DNA from: Streptomyces sp. NBC_01197 | Lineage (GTDB): Bacteria > Actinomycetota > Actinomycetes > Streptomycetales > Streptomycetaceae | Direction of reading: 5' to 3' | Assembly (NCBI RefSeq): GCF_036010505.1 | Contig: NZ_CP108569.1 | Location: 2,606,001 to 2,670,000, forward strand | Length of the DNA: 64,000 nucleotides | Notes under the pieces: model-generated | What the model was told of the DNA's origin: nothing | What the model saw: only the letters and a program-made list of their open reading frames with translations | Databases searched by the model: none | Shown here: piece by piece, positions 45,968 through 53,681 of the stretch | Numbering within the stretch: position 1 is the first letter of the stretch | Layout: each line of letters begins with the position of its first letter | Translations under genes and position numbers: made by a program

Positions 45968-46821
45968 TGGGCGGGCAACCTCTCGATCTGGGCGTGCGGA
46001 TCGGCGAACGGTGCTGAGCAGAACCCGCAGCGGTCTCCTATGAGTTCGAGCCCGCACCACCGGCACAGTTCACGGCGTACGGAGGAGACCAGCCGGTGGA
46101 GGACGGAGAGCTCGGTGATGGCCGCGGCGAACTCCACCAGCCGGGGCGTGGCCCACCAGCCGGCCGAGTCGGCGGGCAGCGCGGTCTCCAGATGGCCCTG
46201 GACCCGCCAGGCGGGGGCGAGCACCGTGGTCACCCAGTCGGACTGGAGCCGGCCCCTGGCAACGAGCAGCCGGGTCGCGAACGACGGCCCTTCGAGCAGT
46301 CCGGGCTCGGCGCCGGTCACCTTGGCCAACTGCGGTGCGGGTGAGGCGAGTACGGCGAACTCGGAGCCCGGCAGCCACGATGTGGCGTGTGCGGTCAGGG
46401 AGACCGGTACGTGGTCGAGCCGTGTGACCGTGGGGAGCTGCGCGCCCGCGTAGATGTAGTGGGCGAGCAGCCGGGCCGCCGATGCGAGGACACCGGGGCT
46501 GAAGTCGCACACGGAGAGCTGGCGCAGCTGCCGGGCGAGCACCGCGACACCGAGCGGCGGCAGGTCGACGGGGAGCAGGGCGATGCGGTCGCTCTCCAGG
46601 ACCGAGCGGACGGCGTGCAGCCGCTGTACATACGGCGCGGGCAGCGCGGCCGCGTACGGCACGACGACGTATCCGTGCTGTTCGAGGAGAGCGTGGAGAT
46701 CCGCGATGGAGGCTTCGAGTGACTGCGCGGAGGGCGGCTGGAGTACGGCGGCGAGCGGGGTGTGCCGGTCGGACGGCGGCAGCGCGAGGTCGCCGCTGGT
46801 GACAGCTATGGCGGTCGGCAC
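45964..46821 (-). CDS. Unknown protein with C-terminal zinc ribbon, first gene of the tad operon
   Basis: I do not recognise this 285-residue protein. It is soluble, Ala/Leu-rich, and ends in a zinc ribbon-like CRWCGLELIGDRCGFC (about 254-269). There is no signal peptide or membrane segment. The GTG at 46821 follows GGGGG. It is coupled to the cpaB-like gene by a GTGA overlap, so its product is likely a cytoplasmic factor for pilus assembly or its regulation; the exact role is unknown. Confidence 0.7.
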   Translation of the reverse strand: MPTAIAVTSGDLALPPSDRHTPLAAVLQPPSAQSLEASIADLHALLEQHGYVVVPYAAALPAPYVQRLHAVRSVLESDRIALLPVDLPPLGVAVLARQLRQLSVCDFSPGVLASAARLLAHYIYAGAQLPTVTRLDHVPVSLTAHATSWLPGSEFAVLASPAPQLAKVTGAEPGLLEGPSFATRLLVARGRLQSDWVTTVLAPAWRVQGHLETALPADSAGWWATPRLVEFAAAITELSVLHRLVSSVRRELCRWCGLELIGDRCGFCSAPFADPHAQIERLPAQ

Positions 46822-46988
46822 GTCGTGGTCCCCCGTTCACAGCGAGTTGCTCCTGCCTCAGCACTGTATCCAGGGGACACGCCGGAAGAGCCACAACTGC
46901 CCAAGATTCATTGGATCTTGGCGGGTGAGCAACCGGCCCCGGAAGACGGAGAAACGGTGGAGAAGAGGACGCCGTCCGGACAGATCCC

Positions 46989-47016
46989 TTGACATTGCAA
47001 TTGGTCTGGACCAGCT
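46989..47016 (+). promoter_or_regulatory. Chitinase promoter with DasR-type (dre) site
   Basis: TTGACA (46989-46994) is a perfect -35 box. The near-palindrome TTGGTCTGGACCAG (47001-47014) lies just downstream, matching the dre consensus TGGTCTAGACCA at all but one central base. DasR, the GlcNAc-responsive GntR repressor, binds such sites at chitinase genes in Streptomyces. Confidence 0.75.
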
Positions 47017-47083
47017 TGGTGGCATTCGGCGGTGGCCACCGAGCCGTATCTCAGCCCCCACCCCCCACACCTGGAGGCCGTAC

Positions 47084-48115
47084 GTGAAATCCAGACGATC
47101 CACCCGCGCCTGGCTGGGTACCGCCGTGGCCGCGCTCGCGGCGGCGGCCCTCTCCTTCGCCGGAACGACGGCCCAGGCCGCAGGCAACACAGCCGGTACG
47201 GCCACCACGGCTGCCAGGGTGGCCACGGCCGCCCCGCCCGCCCACGCCGTCACGGGCTACTGGCAGAACTTCAACAACGGCGCCGCAGTCCAGAAGCTCA
47301 GCGACGTACCGGCGGCCTACGACATCATCGCGGTCGCCTTCGCCGACACCGGAAGCTCACCGGGCGCCGTCACCTTCAACCTGGACTCCGCCGGGCTCGG
47401 CGGCTACACCGCCGACCAGTTCAAGGCCGACATCAAGGCCAAGCAGGCGGCGGGCAAGTCCGTCGTCATCTCGATCGGCGGCCAGAACGGCACCGTCTCG
47501 GTCAGCGACTCGGCATCGGCCGCCAACTTCGCCAACTCCGTCTACTCGCTGATGCAGGAGTACGGCTTCAACGGCGTCGACATCGACCTGGAGAACGGCC
47601 TCAACTCCACCTATATGTCACAGGCCCTCAAGTCCCTTGCGACGAAGGCTGGTTCGGGGCTCGTCGTCACCATGGCCCCGCAGACCATCGACATGCAGTC
47701 GACGTCGAACGAGTACTTCAAGACGGCGCTCGCCATCAAGGACATCCTGACCGTCGTCAATATGCAGTACTACAACAGCGGTTCCATGCTCGGCTGCGAC
47801 GGCAAGGTCTACTCGCAGGGCTCGGTGGACTTCCTCACCGCGCTCGCCTGCATCCAGCTGGAGGGCGGTCTCGCCCCCTCGCAGGTCGGCATCGGTGTCC
47901 CCGCGTCGTCGAGCGCGGCGGGCAGCGGCTATGTCGCGCCGAGCGTCGTCAACAACGCACTCGACTGCCTCACCAAGGGCAGCAACTGCGGCTCGTTCAA
48001 GCCCTCGAAGACCTATCCCGGCCTGCGCGGCGCGATGACCTGGTCCACCAACTGGGACGCCACGGCAGGAAACTCCTGGTCCGGCGCGGTCGGACCGCAC
48101 GTCCACAGCCTGTAG
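47084..48115 (+). CDS. Secreted GH18 chitinase
   Basis: The 343-residue enzyme has a signal peptide (about 1-32) and a single GH18 barrel (about 55-340). It lacks carbohydrate-binding modules. Conserved strands include VVISIGGQNG and the catalytic block FNGVDIDLE with Glu170 as acid. The first Asp of the usual DGxDxDxE is Asn here. Substrate-binding NMQYYNSGSM and the final TWSTNWDATAG are present. The GTG at 47084 follows GGAGG. The dre-like site in its promoter points to DasR repression, relieved by GlcNAc-derived signals. It is divergent from the tad operon. Confidence 0.92.
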   Translation: MKSRRSTRAWLGTAVAALAAAALSFAGTTAQAAGNTAGTATTAARVATAAPPAHAVTGYWQNFNNGAAVQKLSDVPAAYDIIAVAFADTGSSPGAVTFNLDSAGLGGYTADQFKADIKAKQAAGKSVVISIGGQNGTVSVSDSASAANFANSVYSLMQEYGFNGVDIDLENGLNSTYMSQALKSLATKAGSGLVVTMAPQTIDMQSTSNEYFKTALAIKDILTVVNMQYYNSGSMLGCDGKVYSQGSVDFLTALACIQLEGGLAPSQVGIGVPASSSAAGSGYVAPSVVNNALDCLTKGSNCGSFKPSKTYPGLRGAMTWSTNWDATAGNSWSGAVGPHVHSL

Positions 48116-48121
48116 CGACCG

Positions 48122-48329
48122 CTAGTGCCGCGGCAGGCAAGGTTTGCCCGTCAAGGAGCGGCGTCCGGTGCGTTCTCTCGGCGTGCCGGCCGGAAGCCCC
48201 CGTACTGGACGTACTTGGGCTTTCGGCCGGTGCGGCGAGAGTTGGGGCCTCCCCTGTTCGAGCGCAGCCGAGAACTTGGGGAAGTGCCGGGCGTCGCGAC
48301 GGGGCAAACGTTGCCTGCCGCGGCGCTAG
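48122..48329. mobile_element. 208-bp MITE-like nested palindrome
   Basis: The element starts and ends with CTAG. The outer arms (48122-48152 and 48298-48329) pair over about 31 bases with two mismatches and one bulge; inside, a second hairpin pairs 48173-48199 with 48216-48242. No convincing gene lies within. It starts 6 bases after the chitinase stop and may also end that transcript. Its size and terminal symmetry are those of a non-autonomous transposable element. Confidence 0.7.
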
Positions 48330-48416
48330 GCCCAGCTCGGCAGCGCCGCCGCTCCCCCGGTGGCGCTGCCGCCTTGCGTGCTCCCACCGCGGATGGACGG
48401 CACGCGGCCGGGAGGT

Positions 48417-48881
48417 CTACTGCGGTCGTCCGCCGAGGTAGTACCCGAGCACCGGAGCCAGCTCCGCGAACCACTGCTGGAGCATGGTGCTGTTTCGGGC
48501 GTTCACCGCGCACTCGTAGAACATGCCGTCGCCCAGCACCACCGCCACCATGAGTGTGGTGCCCCCGTAGGAACCCTTGTACGGGACCGAGCTGATATGG
48601 CTCCAGGCGAAGTCCGCCGTCCGGCCGCCCCGTTCGAAGGAGACCCCTTCACTGTCGACCACGACGGCGTTGTGCCGGTCCGCGGCGAGGAAGTCGGGCC
48701 CACCCGCGAAGGAAGCGGAGCCGGAGGGCTGCTGCTGCGCCGGTGGCGGCACGGGAGCGTACATCTGCGGGGGCGGCGGCCCGAAAGCCTGCTGGGGCTG
48801 CGGCGGTGGCTGCTGCGGCGGTGGCGGTGGCGGTGGGTACGGTCCCGGCTGCGCGCCGCCCTGCTGCCCGGTCCATGCCAT
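48417..48881 (-). CDS. Proline/glutamine-rich protein with small conserved C-terminal domain
   Basis: The 154-residue protein has a Pro/Gln/Gly-rich N-terminal half (about 1-55) that is probably disordered, and a folded C-terminal half beginning ADRHNAVVVDSEGVSFERGG with a WSHISSVPY strand, suggestive of a small PH-like or YcxB-like beta domain. No signal peptide is seen. The ATG at 48881 follows AGGGGG. Function is unknown. Confidence 0.78.
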   Translation of the reverse strand: MAWTGQQGGAQPGPYPPPPPPPQQPPPQPQQAFGPPPPQMYAPVPPPAQQQPSGSASFAGGPDFLAADRHNAVVVDSEGVSFERGGRTADFAWSHISSVPYKGSYGGTTLMVAVVLGDGMFYECAVNARNSTMLQQWFAELAPVLGYYLGGRPQ

Positions 48882-48986
48882 GTGCGGGGCCCCCTGCTTC
48901 TCGGTTCACCGCCCAGTATGACCGGCCGCGGGCGCACAACGGCGCCCGTCGGTCCCCGACGGGCGCCGCCGCACTCTCCCCTGTTG

Positions 48987-49814
48987 CTACGGCTTGGGCA
49001 GGGCGCAGCCCGAGCGGCTCAGGTCGATCTTGTTGCCGGTGCCGACGCACGGCACGATCCCGTACGTCTCCTCGGCGTAGTTGATGCCCTGGTGGATGGT
49101 GACGTTGCCGTTCTCGTCCACCTCGCACGGGTTGTTCTCTGTGCAGCGCTCGCCGTCCTCATTGCCCGTGTTGTTGACGGCGACGACTTTGCCGGTCGCG
49201 GTGTCGACCACCGGCGATCCCGAGGTGCCGCCGATGGTGTTGCAGGCCGAGGTGTAGCGGAGCGAGTCCTTCCAGGTCCAGTCGCCCTCCTTGAGGCGGT
49301 AGACGAAACCGTCCACGCTGCAGCTGTAGATCTTCTTCCAGTACCCGGAGACCACGCTGATCGCCGTCCCCTGTACGGGGTGGGCGGCGTTGAGCTCAAG
49401 CGCCGAGATGCCGTACTTGCTCTGTATCTGCGCGTACGTGGAGGTGAGCTGGTACAGCGAGATGTCCGTGTCGGTCATCGTCGCGTACGCCACCTTGCTC
49501 GCCCTGAGCGTGGCGACCGAGCGGCCGGCCGCGTTGAGCAGCGAGAAGCTACGGCTTGACGGCTGATCGGTGATGACCTGGCCGGCGGCCGGGAAGCCGG
49601 TCTCCAGGCAGTGGCCGTTGGAGAGCACCAGCGCGGGATCGCCAGGCTGGGAGTCCGGCACGCGGACGACGGAGCCCGAGCAGTTGCTCAGCGCCACCGT
49701 GCCCGCGAAGTCGGCCGCTTTGACCGTGGGACGGCTGGTGGCCGCCACCGCGGGTGTCGCTGCCGCGCCCATAAGGAAAAGAGCGAGCAGAGCGCCGACG
49801 AGAGGCTTCTTCAT
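48987..49814 (-). CDS. Secreted trypsin-like serine protease
   Basis: The 275-residue protein has a signal peptide (about 1-25) and an S1-type fold with the triad His68 (LSNGHCLE), Asp117 (TDTDISLYQL) and Ser198 (GGTSGSPVVD). Three or more disulfides are likely. The Ser block TSGSP differs from the usual DSGGP but is seen in extracellular proteases of Streptomyces. The ATG at 49814 gives MKKPLVGALLALFLM. It has its own promoter and no coupled neighbours. Confidence 0.88.
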   Translation of the reverse strand: MKKPLVGALLALFLMGAAATPAVAATSRPTVKAADFAGTVALSNCSGSVVRVPDSQPGDPALVLSNGHCLETGFPAAGQVITDQPSSRSFSLLNAAGRSVATLRASKVAYATMTDTDISLYQLTSTYAQIQSKYGISALELNAAHPVQGTAISVVSGYWKKIYSCSVDGFVYRLKEGDWTWKDSLRYTSACNTIGGTSGSPVVDTATGKVVAVNNTGNEDGERCTENNPCEVDENGNVTIHQGINYAEETYGIVPCVGTGNKIDLSRSGCALPKP

Positions 49815-50286
49815 GTGGGGGGTCCCCTCTGTGACCGAAGTTCTTCCGGTTTGTCATGCGCATTCTTAACGCAAGAGGGGGCCGCGGGGAAGGGTGCCCC
49901 GCCCGGGGGCACCGGGGGCCACCGCCGCCTCACCTGGGCCATGAGCATCTCCAGTGAACCTGCACACCGACTGCGCAGTCCGGTCACGGCGTCCCGAGAA
50001 CACGCACAACCCGCGGAATTGACGTTGTCCATTAATGCGGGAGTGTCCACTTTGGTGAAATGCGCAGCGCCCCGGGTAATGCGAACCTTTGGATCCCGTG
50101 AAGGGGCTGTCCCGGCTTGGTGAACAGACCTGCACTCCGCCGCAATTTCGTGACCACACAGCCCCTGAACGGGGACCTTCCGAGTGGATGTGCGAGGCGT
50201 CATCGTGCTTTGATCCTCCGCACTGCGGGAGTTGCACCACTGGTTCCCGCTTTCTCGAATTACCCCTGAGAAAGGCCGCTCACATC
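49815..50286 (+). promoter_or_regulatory. Upstream region of the double-glycine peptide gene
   Basis: No gene is supported in these 472 bases. The part from about 50010 to 50290 is AT-richer than its surroundings and should hold the peptide promoter; TTGACG (50019-50024) is a -35 candidate but no matching -10 is clear. GAGAAAGG at 50271-50278 is the peptide's ribosome site. Confidence 0.5.
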
Positions 50287-50514
50287 ATGAACTCCGTCCC
50301 CCAGGTTCAGACCCTTGAGATCTCCGACGCCGACCTCGACAACGTCTCCGGCGGTCTCGTCGGTGGCCTCGTCAACAGCGTGACCGGCACGGCCGACTCC
50401 ATCGCCCCGGTCTCGGGCCTCGTCGGCGGCGTCGTCGGCACGGTCTCCGGTCTGACGGGTGTCAACACGGGCGCCGTCACCGGCACCGTGACCGGCCTCA
50501 TCGCCGGCGCCTGA
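50287..50514 (+). CDS. Double-glycine leader peptide precursor (bacteriocin-like, NHLP-exported)
   Basis: The 75-residue precursor has a leader MNSVPQVQTLEISDADLDNV followed by SGG, a classic double-glycine cleavage site at residues 22-23. The 52-residue core is made of Gly, Val, Thr, Ser, Leu and Ala with almost no charge, no Cys and no aromatics (LVGGLVNSVTGTADSIAPVS ...). Without Cys it cannot form lanthionines, although such peptides are sometimes labelled type A2 lantipeptides. The C39-type exporter encoded downstream should cleave and export it. No modification enzyme is adjacent. The ATG at 50287 follows GAGAAAGG. Function, whether antimicrobial, signal or structural, is unknown. Confidence 0.85.
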   Translation: MNSVPQVQTLEISDADLDNVSGGLVGGLVNSVTGTADSIAPVSGLVGGVVGTVSGLTGVNTGAVTGTVTGLIAGA

Positions 50515-50531
50515 GCCACAGCTCCACACGG

Positions 50532-50560
50532 GCCCCGGAACCTCCCCCCGGTTCCGGGGC
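50532..50560 (+). terminator. Hairpin between peptide gene and export operon
   Basis: GCCCCGGAACC (50532-50542) pairs with GGTTCCGGGGC (50550-50560) over 11 bases. It lies between precursor and exporter genes, so it may let only part of the transcription pass and keep peptide expression in excess. Confidence 0.85.
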
Positions 50561-50636
50561 TCGACGGCGCTCCAGGCCGTGTGCGCGAAGCCGCGCCCGT
50601 CGGCCCGCCGGCTCCGCAACGTTAGGGAAGAACGTC

Positions 50637-51443
50637 GTGCAGTTCCGCCAACAGGCCCTGTCCAAGCTGCAGTCGCCCGAGGAACTCGACCTTCCCGTGC
50701 GGCTCGCCCGACCGCAGGGGCTGCTCGCCCTGGTGGTGACGGTCGTCGTGATGGCCGCCGCGTCCGTGTGGGCGGTGACCGGCTCGGTCTCGTCGACGCT
50801 GCGGGCACCCGGCATCCTGACGCACGCGCAGGGCAGTTACGTCCTCCAGAGCCCCGTCACCGGTCAGGTCACCGGCGTGCTCGCCAGGCAAGGGCAGCGC
50901 CTGGCCGTCGGCGCACCGGTCCTCAAGGTCCGTACATCACAGGGCGACCGGCTCGTCCGCGCCATCGACGCGGGCCGGGTCACCACGCTCTCGGCCGGGA
51001 TCGGCACCGTCGTCACCACCGGCGCCGATGTCGCCACGGTGGAGAAGACCCACAGCGCCACAGATCCCCTGCTCGCCATGGTGTACGTCCGGGCGGACAG
51101 CGCGGGGACCGTACCGGTCGGCGCGGACGTCGATCTCACCGTCCAGTCGGCGCCGTCCCAGCAGTACGGGATGCTGCGCGGACGCGTACAGGCGGTGGGG
51201 CACGGCGCGCAGACCCAGCAGCAGATAGCGGGCTTCCTCGGCGACAAACAGCTGGCCGGGCAGTTCACGAAAGGCGGCCCGACGGTCGCGGTCCTGGTGA
51301 AGCTGGTCAAGTCCGCCGCCACCCGGTCGGGTTACGCCTGGTCGTCAGCGGGCGGCCCGCCGTACGCGCTCGACTCCATGACCCCGGCCTCCGGCGCCGT
51401 GCACCTCGCCGGGCAGCACCCGATCGATTGGCTGCTTCCGTGA
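50637..51443 (+). CDS. HlyD-like membrane fusion/adaptor protein
   Basis: The 268-residue protein has one membrane segment (about 30-52) and an outer part with a biotinyl-lipoyl-like hairpin (SPVTGQVTGVLARQGQRLAVG and the matching VTTLSAGIGTVVTTGADV). NHLP-type exporters in actinobacteria carry such a short adaptor in place of the long HlyD of Gram-negatives. The GTG at 50637 follows AGGGAAG. Its stop overlaps the next gene by GTGA, making a tight three-gene export unit. Confidence 0.83.
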   Translation: MQFRQQALSKLQSPEELDLPVRLARPQGLLALVVTVVVMAAASVWAVTGSVSSTLRAPGILTHAQGSYVLQSPVTGQVTGVLARQGQRLAVGAPVLKVRTSQGDRLVRAIDAGRVTTLSAGIGTVVTTGADVATVEKTHSATDPLLAMVYVRADSAGTVPVGADVDLTVQSAPSQQYGMLRGRVQAVGHGAQTQQQIAGFLGDKQLAGQFTKGGPTVAVLVKLVKSAATRSGYAWSSAGGPPYALDSMTPASGAVHLAGQHPIDWLLP

Positions 51444-53680
51444 GCCCCTCCCCCGCCACCCAGCAGCAGCTGCCACCGGCCGGCCACGGCCGCCGCAAGG
51501 TACGTCCCGCGCCCGCGCCCCGGATGCGCAGGCGGACCGTCCGCACGCCCACCGTCCTCCAGATGGAGGCCGTCGAGTGCGGCGCCGCGTCCCTGGCCAT
51601 GGTCCTCGCCCACCACGGCCGCCACGTCCCCCTCGAAGAGCTCCGCATCGCCTGCGGCGTCTCGCGCGACGGCTCGCGGGCCAGCAGCCTCCTGAAGGCG
51701 GCGCGCAGTTACGGCCTGACCGCCAGGGGCATGCAGATGGAGCCGGCCGCCCTCGCCGAGGTCAAGGCGCCCGCGATCCTCTTCTGGGAGTTCAACCACT
51801 ACGTCGTCTACGACGGCATGGGCCGGCGCTTCGGGCGGCGCGGCATGCACATCAACGACCCGGACAAGGGCCGCAGGTTCGTGCCCGCCGAGGACTTCGA
51901 CACCAGTTTCACCGGCGTCGTCCTCGTCCTCGAACCGGGCGAAGGCTTCCGCCAGGGCGGCCGCAGGCCGGGCGTCCTGAGGGCGCTGCCCGCACGTCTG
52001 CGCGGCACCACGGGCACGATGCTCGCCGCGCTCCTCGCCAGCCTGCTCCTGGTCGCGACCGGCGCGGCGCTGCCCGCGCTCAGCCGCACGTACATCGACA
52101 TGTTCCTGCTCGGCCATCAGACGTCGCTCCTGGGGGCTCTGTTCGCCTCGATGGCGACGATGGTGGCGCTCACCGCCGTCCTCACCTGGCTCCAGCAGGC
52201 GAACCTGCTGCACGGGCGCATCATCGCGTCGACGCTCAGCAGCGCACGCTTCCTGGGCCATCTGCTGCGGCTCCCGGTGACGTTCTTCGCCCAGCGCAGC
52301 CCGGCCGACCTGGTGCAGCGCCTCCAGTCGAACGACGCGGTCGCCGAGACCCTCGCACGCGATCTGACCGCCGCCGGGGTCGACGGTGTGGTGGTGCTGC
52401 TGTACGCGGCGCTGCTGTGGACGTACGACCCGCAGCTGACGCTCGTCGGCGTGGGCATCGCGCTCGGGAACGTCATCGCGATGCGGATCGTGATCCGGCT
52501 GCGCGCCACGCGTACACAGAAGCTGCGCGCGGACACGGCCCGGCTCACCAACACCTCGTACACGGGCCTTCAGCTGATCGAGACGATGAAGGCGACGGGT
52601 GGCGAGAACGGCTACTTCCGGCGCTGGGCCGGTCAGCACGCCACCACCCTTGAGGAGCAGCAGCGTCTCGGGGTGCCGAGCGCGTGGCTGGGCATCGTGG
52701 CACCGACCCTGGCGACGCTGAACAGCGCGCTGATCCTGTGGATCGGAGGTCTGCGCGCGGTCGAGGGGCATCTGTCGGTGGGGCTGCTGGTGGCGTTCCA
52801 GGCGCTCGTGGTGCGTTTCACCGCGCCGGTCACCCGCCTCAACGGGGTCGCGGGCCGCATCCAGGACTTCGCCGCCGACGTGACGCGGCTGAAGGACGTC
52901 GAGAGCTTCCCCGTGGACTCCCTGTACGCCCGCTCCGAAACGGCGCCGAGCACCCGCCGTCTGAAGGGGCACGTCACGCTGGACGACATCACGTTCGGCT
53001 ACAGCCCGCTGGACAAGCCGCTCCTGACGGGCTTCTCGCTGACCGTAGGACCGGGGCAGCAGGTCGCCCTCGTCGGCGGCTCCGGCAGCGGCAAGTCGAC
53101 GGTGTCGCGGCTGATCTCCGGTCTGTACAGCCCGTGGGAGGGCACGATCCGGATCGACGGACAGCGTCTGGAGGACATCCCGCGGGGCGCGCTGACGGCG
53201 TCCGTGTCGTTCGTCGACCAGGACGTGTTCCTCTTCGAGGGCACGGTCCGTGACAACGTCGCCCTGTGGGATCCGTCGATCCCGGACGAGGCGGTCGTCG
53301 ACGCGCTCAAGGACGCGGCGCTGTACGACGTGGTGGCGCGCAGGCCCGGCTCCATCCAGGGCCGGGTCGAGCAGGACGGACGGAACTTCTCCGGCGGGCA
53401 GCGCCAGCGGCTCGAAATCGCCCGGGCCCTGGTCCGGCGGCCGAGCGTCCTCGTACTCGACGAGGTGACCAGCGCCCTGGACGCCGAGACCGAGCAGCTC
53501 ATCATCGACAATCTGCGGCGCCGCGGCTGTGCCTGCGTGGTGATCGCGCACCGCCTCAGCACGGTCCGCGACAGCGACGAGATCGTGGTACTCGACCACG
53601 GCCAGGTCGTGGAGCGCGGCCGCCACGAGGAGCTGGCCGCCGCCGGGGGCCCGTACGCCGAACTGGTCAGGGAGCACTGA
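51440..53680 (+). CDS. NHLP-family peptide exporter with C39 peptidase (peptidase/permease/ATPase)
   Basis: The 746-residue protein has an N-terminal C39 peptidase (about 30-165) with Cys47 in MEAVECGAASLAMVL, His120 in FNHYVVYDG and Asp140 in INDPDKG, six membrane segments (about 185-450) and an ATPase domain with Walker A GGSGSGKST, signature FSGGQRQRLEIA and Walker B VLVLDEVTSALD. It should cut leaders after Gly-Gly and export the core. The GTG at 51440 overlaps the adaptor gene. It is followed by a second exporter after one base. Confidence 0.93.
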   Translation: MSPSPATQQQLPPAGHGRRKVRPAPAPRMRRRTVRTPTVLQMEAVECGAASLAMVLAHHGRHVPLEELRIACGVSRDGSRASSLLKAARSYGLTARGMQMEPAALAEVKAPAILFWEFNHYVVYDGMGRRFGRRGMHINDPDKGRRFVPAEDFDTSFTGVVLVLEPGEGFRQGGRRPGVLRALPARLRGTTGTMLAALLASLLLVATGAALPALSRTYIDMFLLGHQTSLLGALFASMATMVALTAVLTWLQQANLLHGRIIASTLSSARFLGHLLRLPVTFFAQRSPADLVQRLQSNDAVAETLARDLTAAGVDGVVVLLYAALLWTYDPQLTLVGVGIALGNVIAMRIVIRLRATRTQKLRADTARLTNTSYTGLQLIETMKATGGENGYFRRWAGQHATTLEEQQRLGVPSAWLGIVAPTLATLNSALILWIGGLRAVEGHLSVGLLVAFQALVVRFTAPVTRLNGVAGRIQDFAADVTRLKDVESFPVDSLYARSETAPSTRRLKGHVTLDDITFGYSPLDKPLLTGFSLTVGPGQQVALVGGSGSGKSTVSRLISGLYSPWEGTIRIDGQRLEDIPRGALTASVSFVDQDVFLFEGTVRDNVALWDPSIPDEAVVDALKDAALYDVVARRPGSIQGRVEQDGRNFSGGQRQRLEIARALVRRPSVLVLDEVTSALDAETEQLIIDNLRRRGCACVVIAHRLSTVRDSDEIVVLDHGQVVERGRHEELAAAGGPYAELVREH

Positions 53681-53681
53681 C

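Noticed and set aside
48122..48329. Short open frames on both strands inside the palindromic element
   Set aside because: They arise from the palindrome itself; no ribosome site, start context or family resemblance supports them.
50287..50514. Reading the peptide as a lanthipeptide precursor
   Set aside because: The core has no Cys, so lanthionine rings cannot form, and no LanM, LanB or LanC gene is adjacent.
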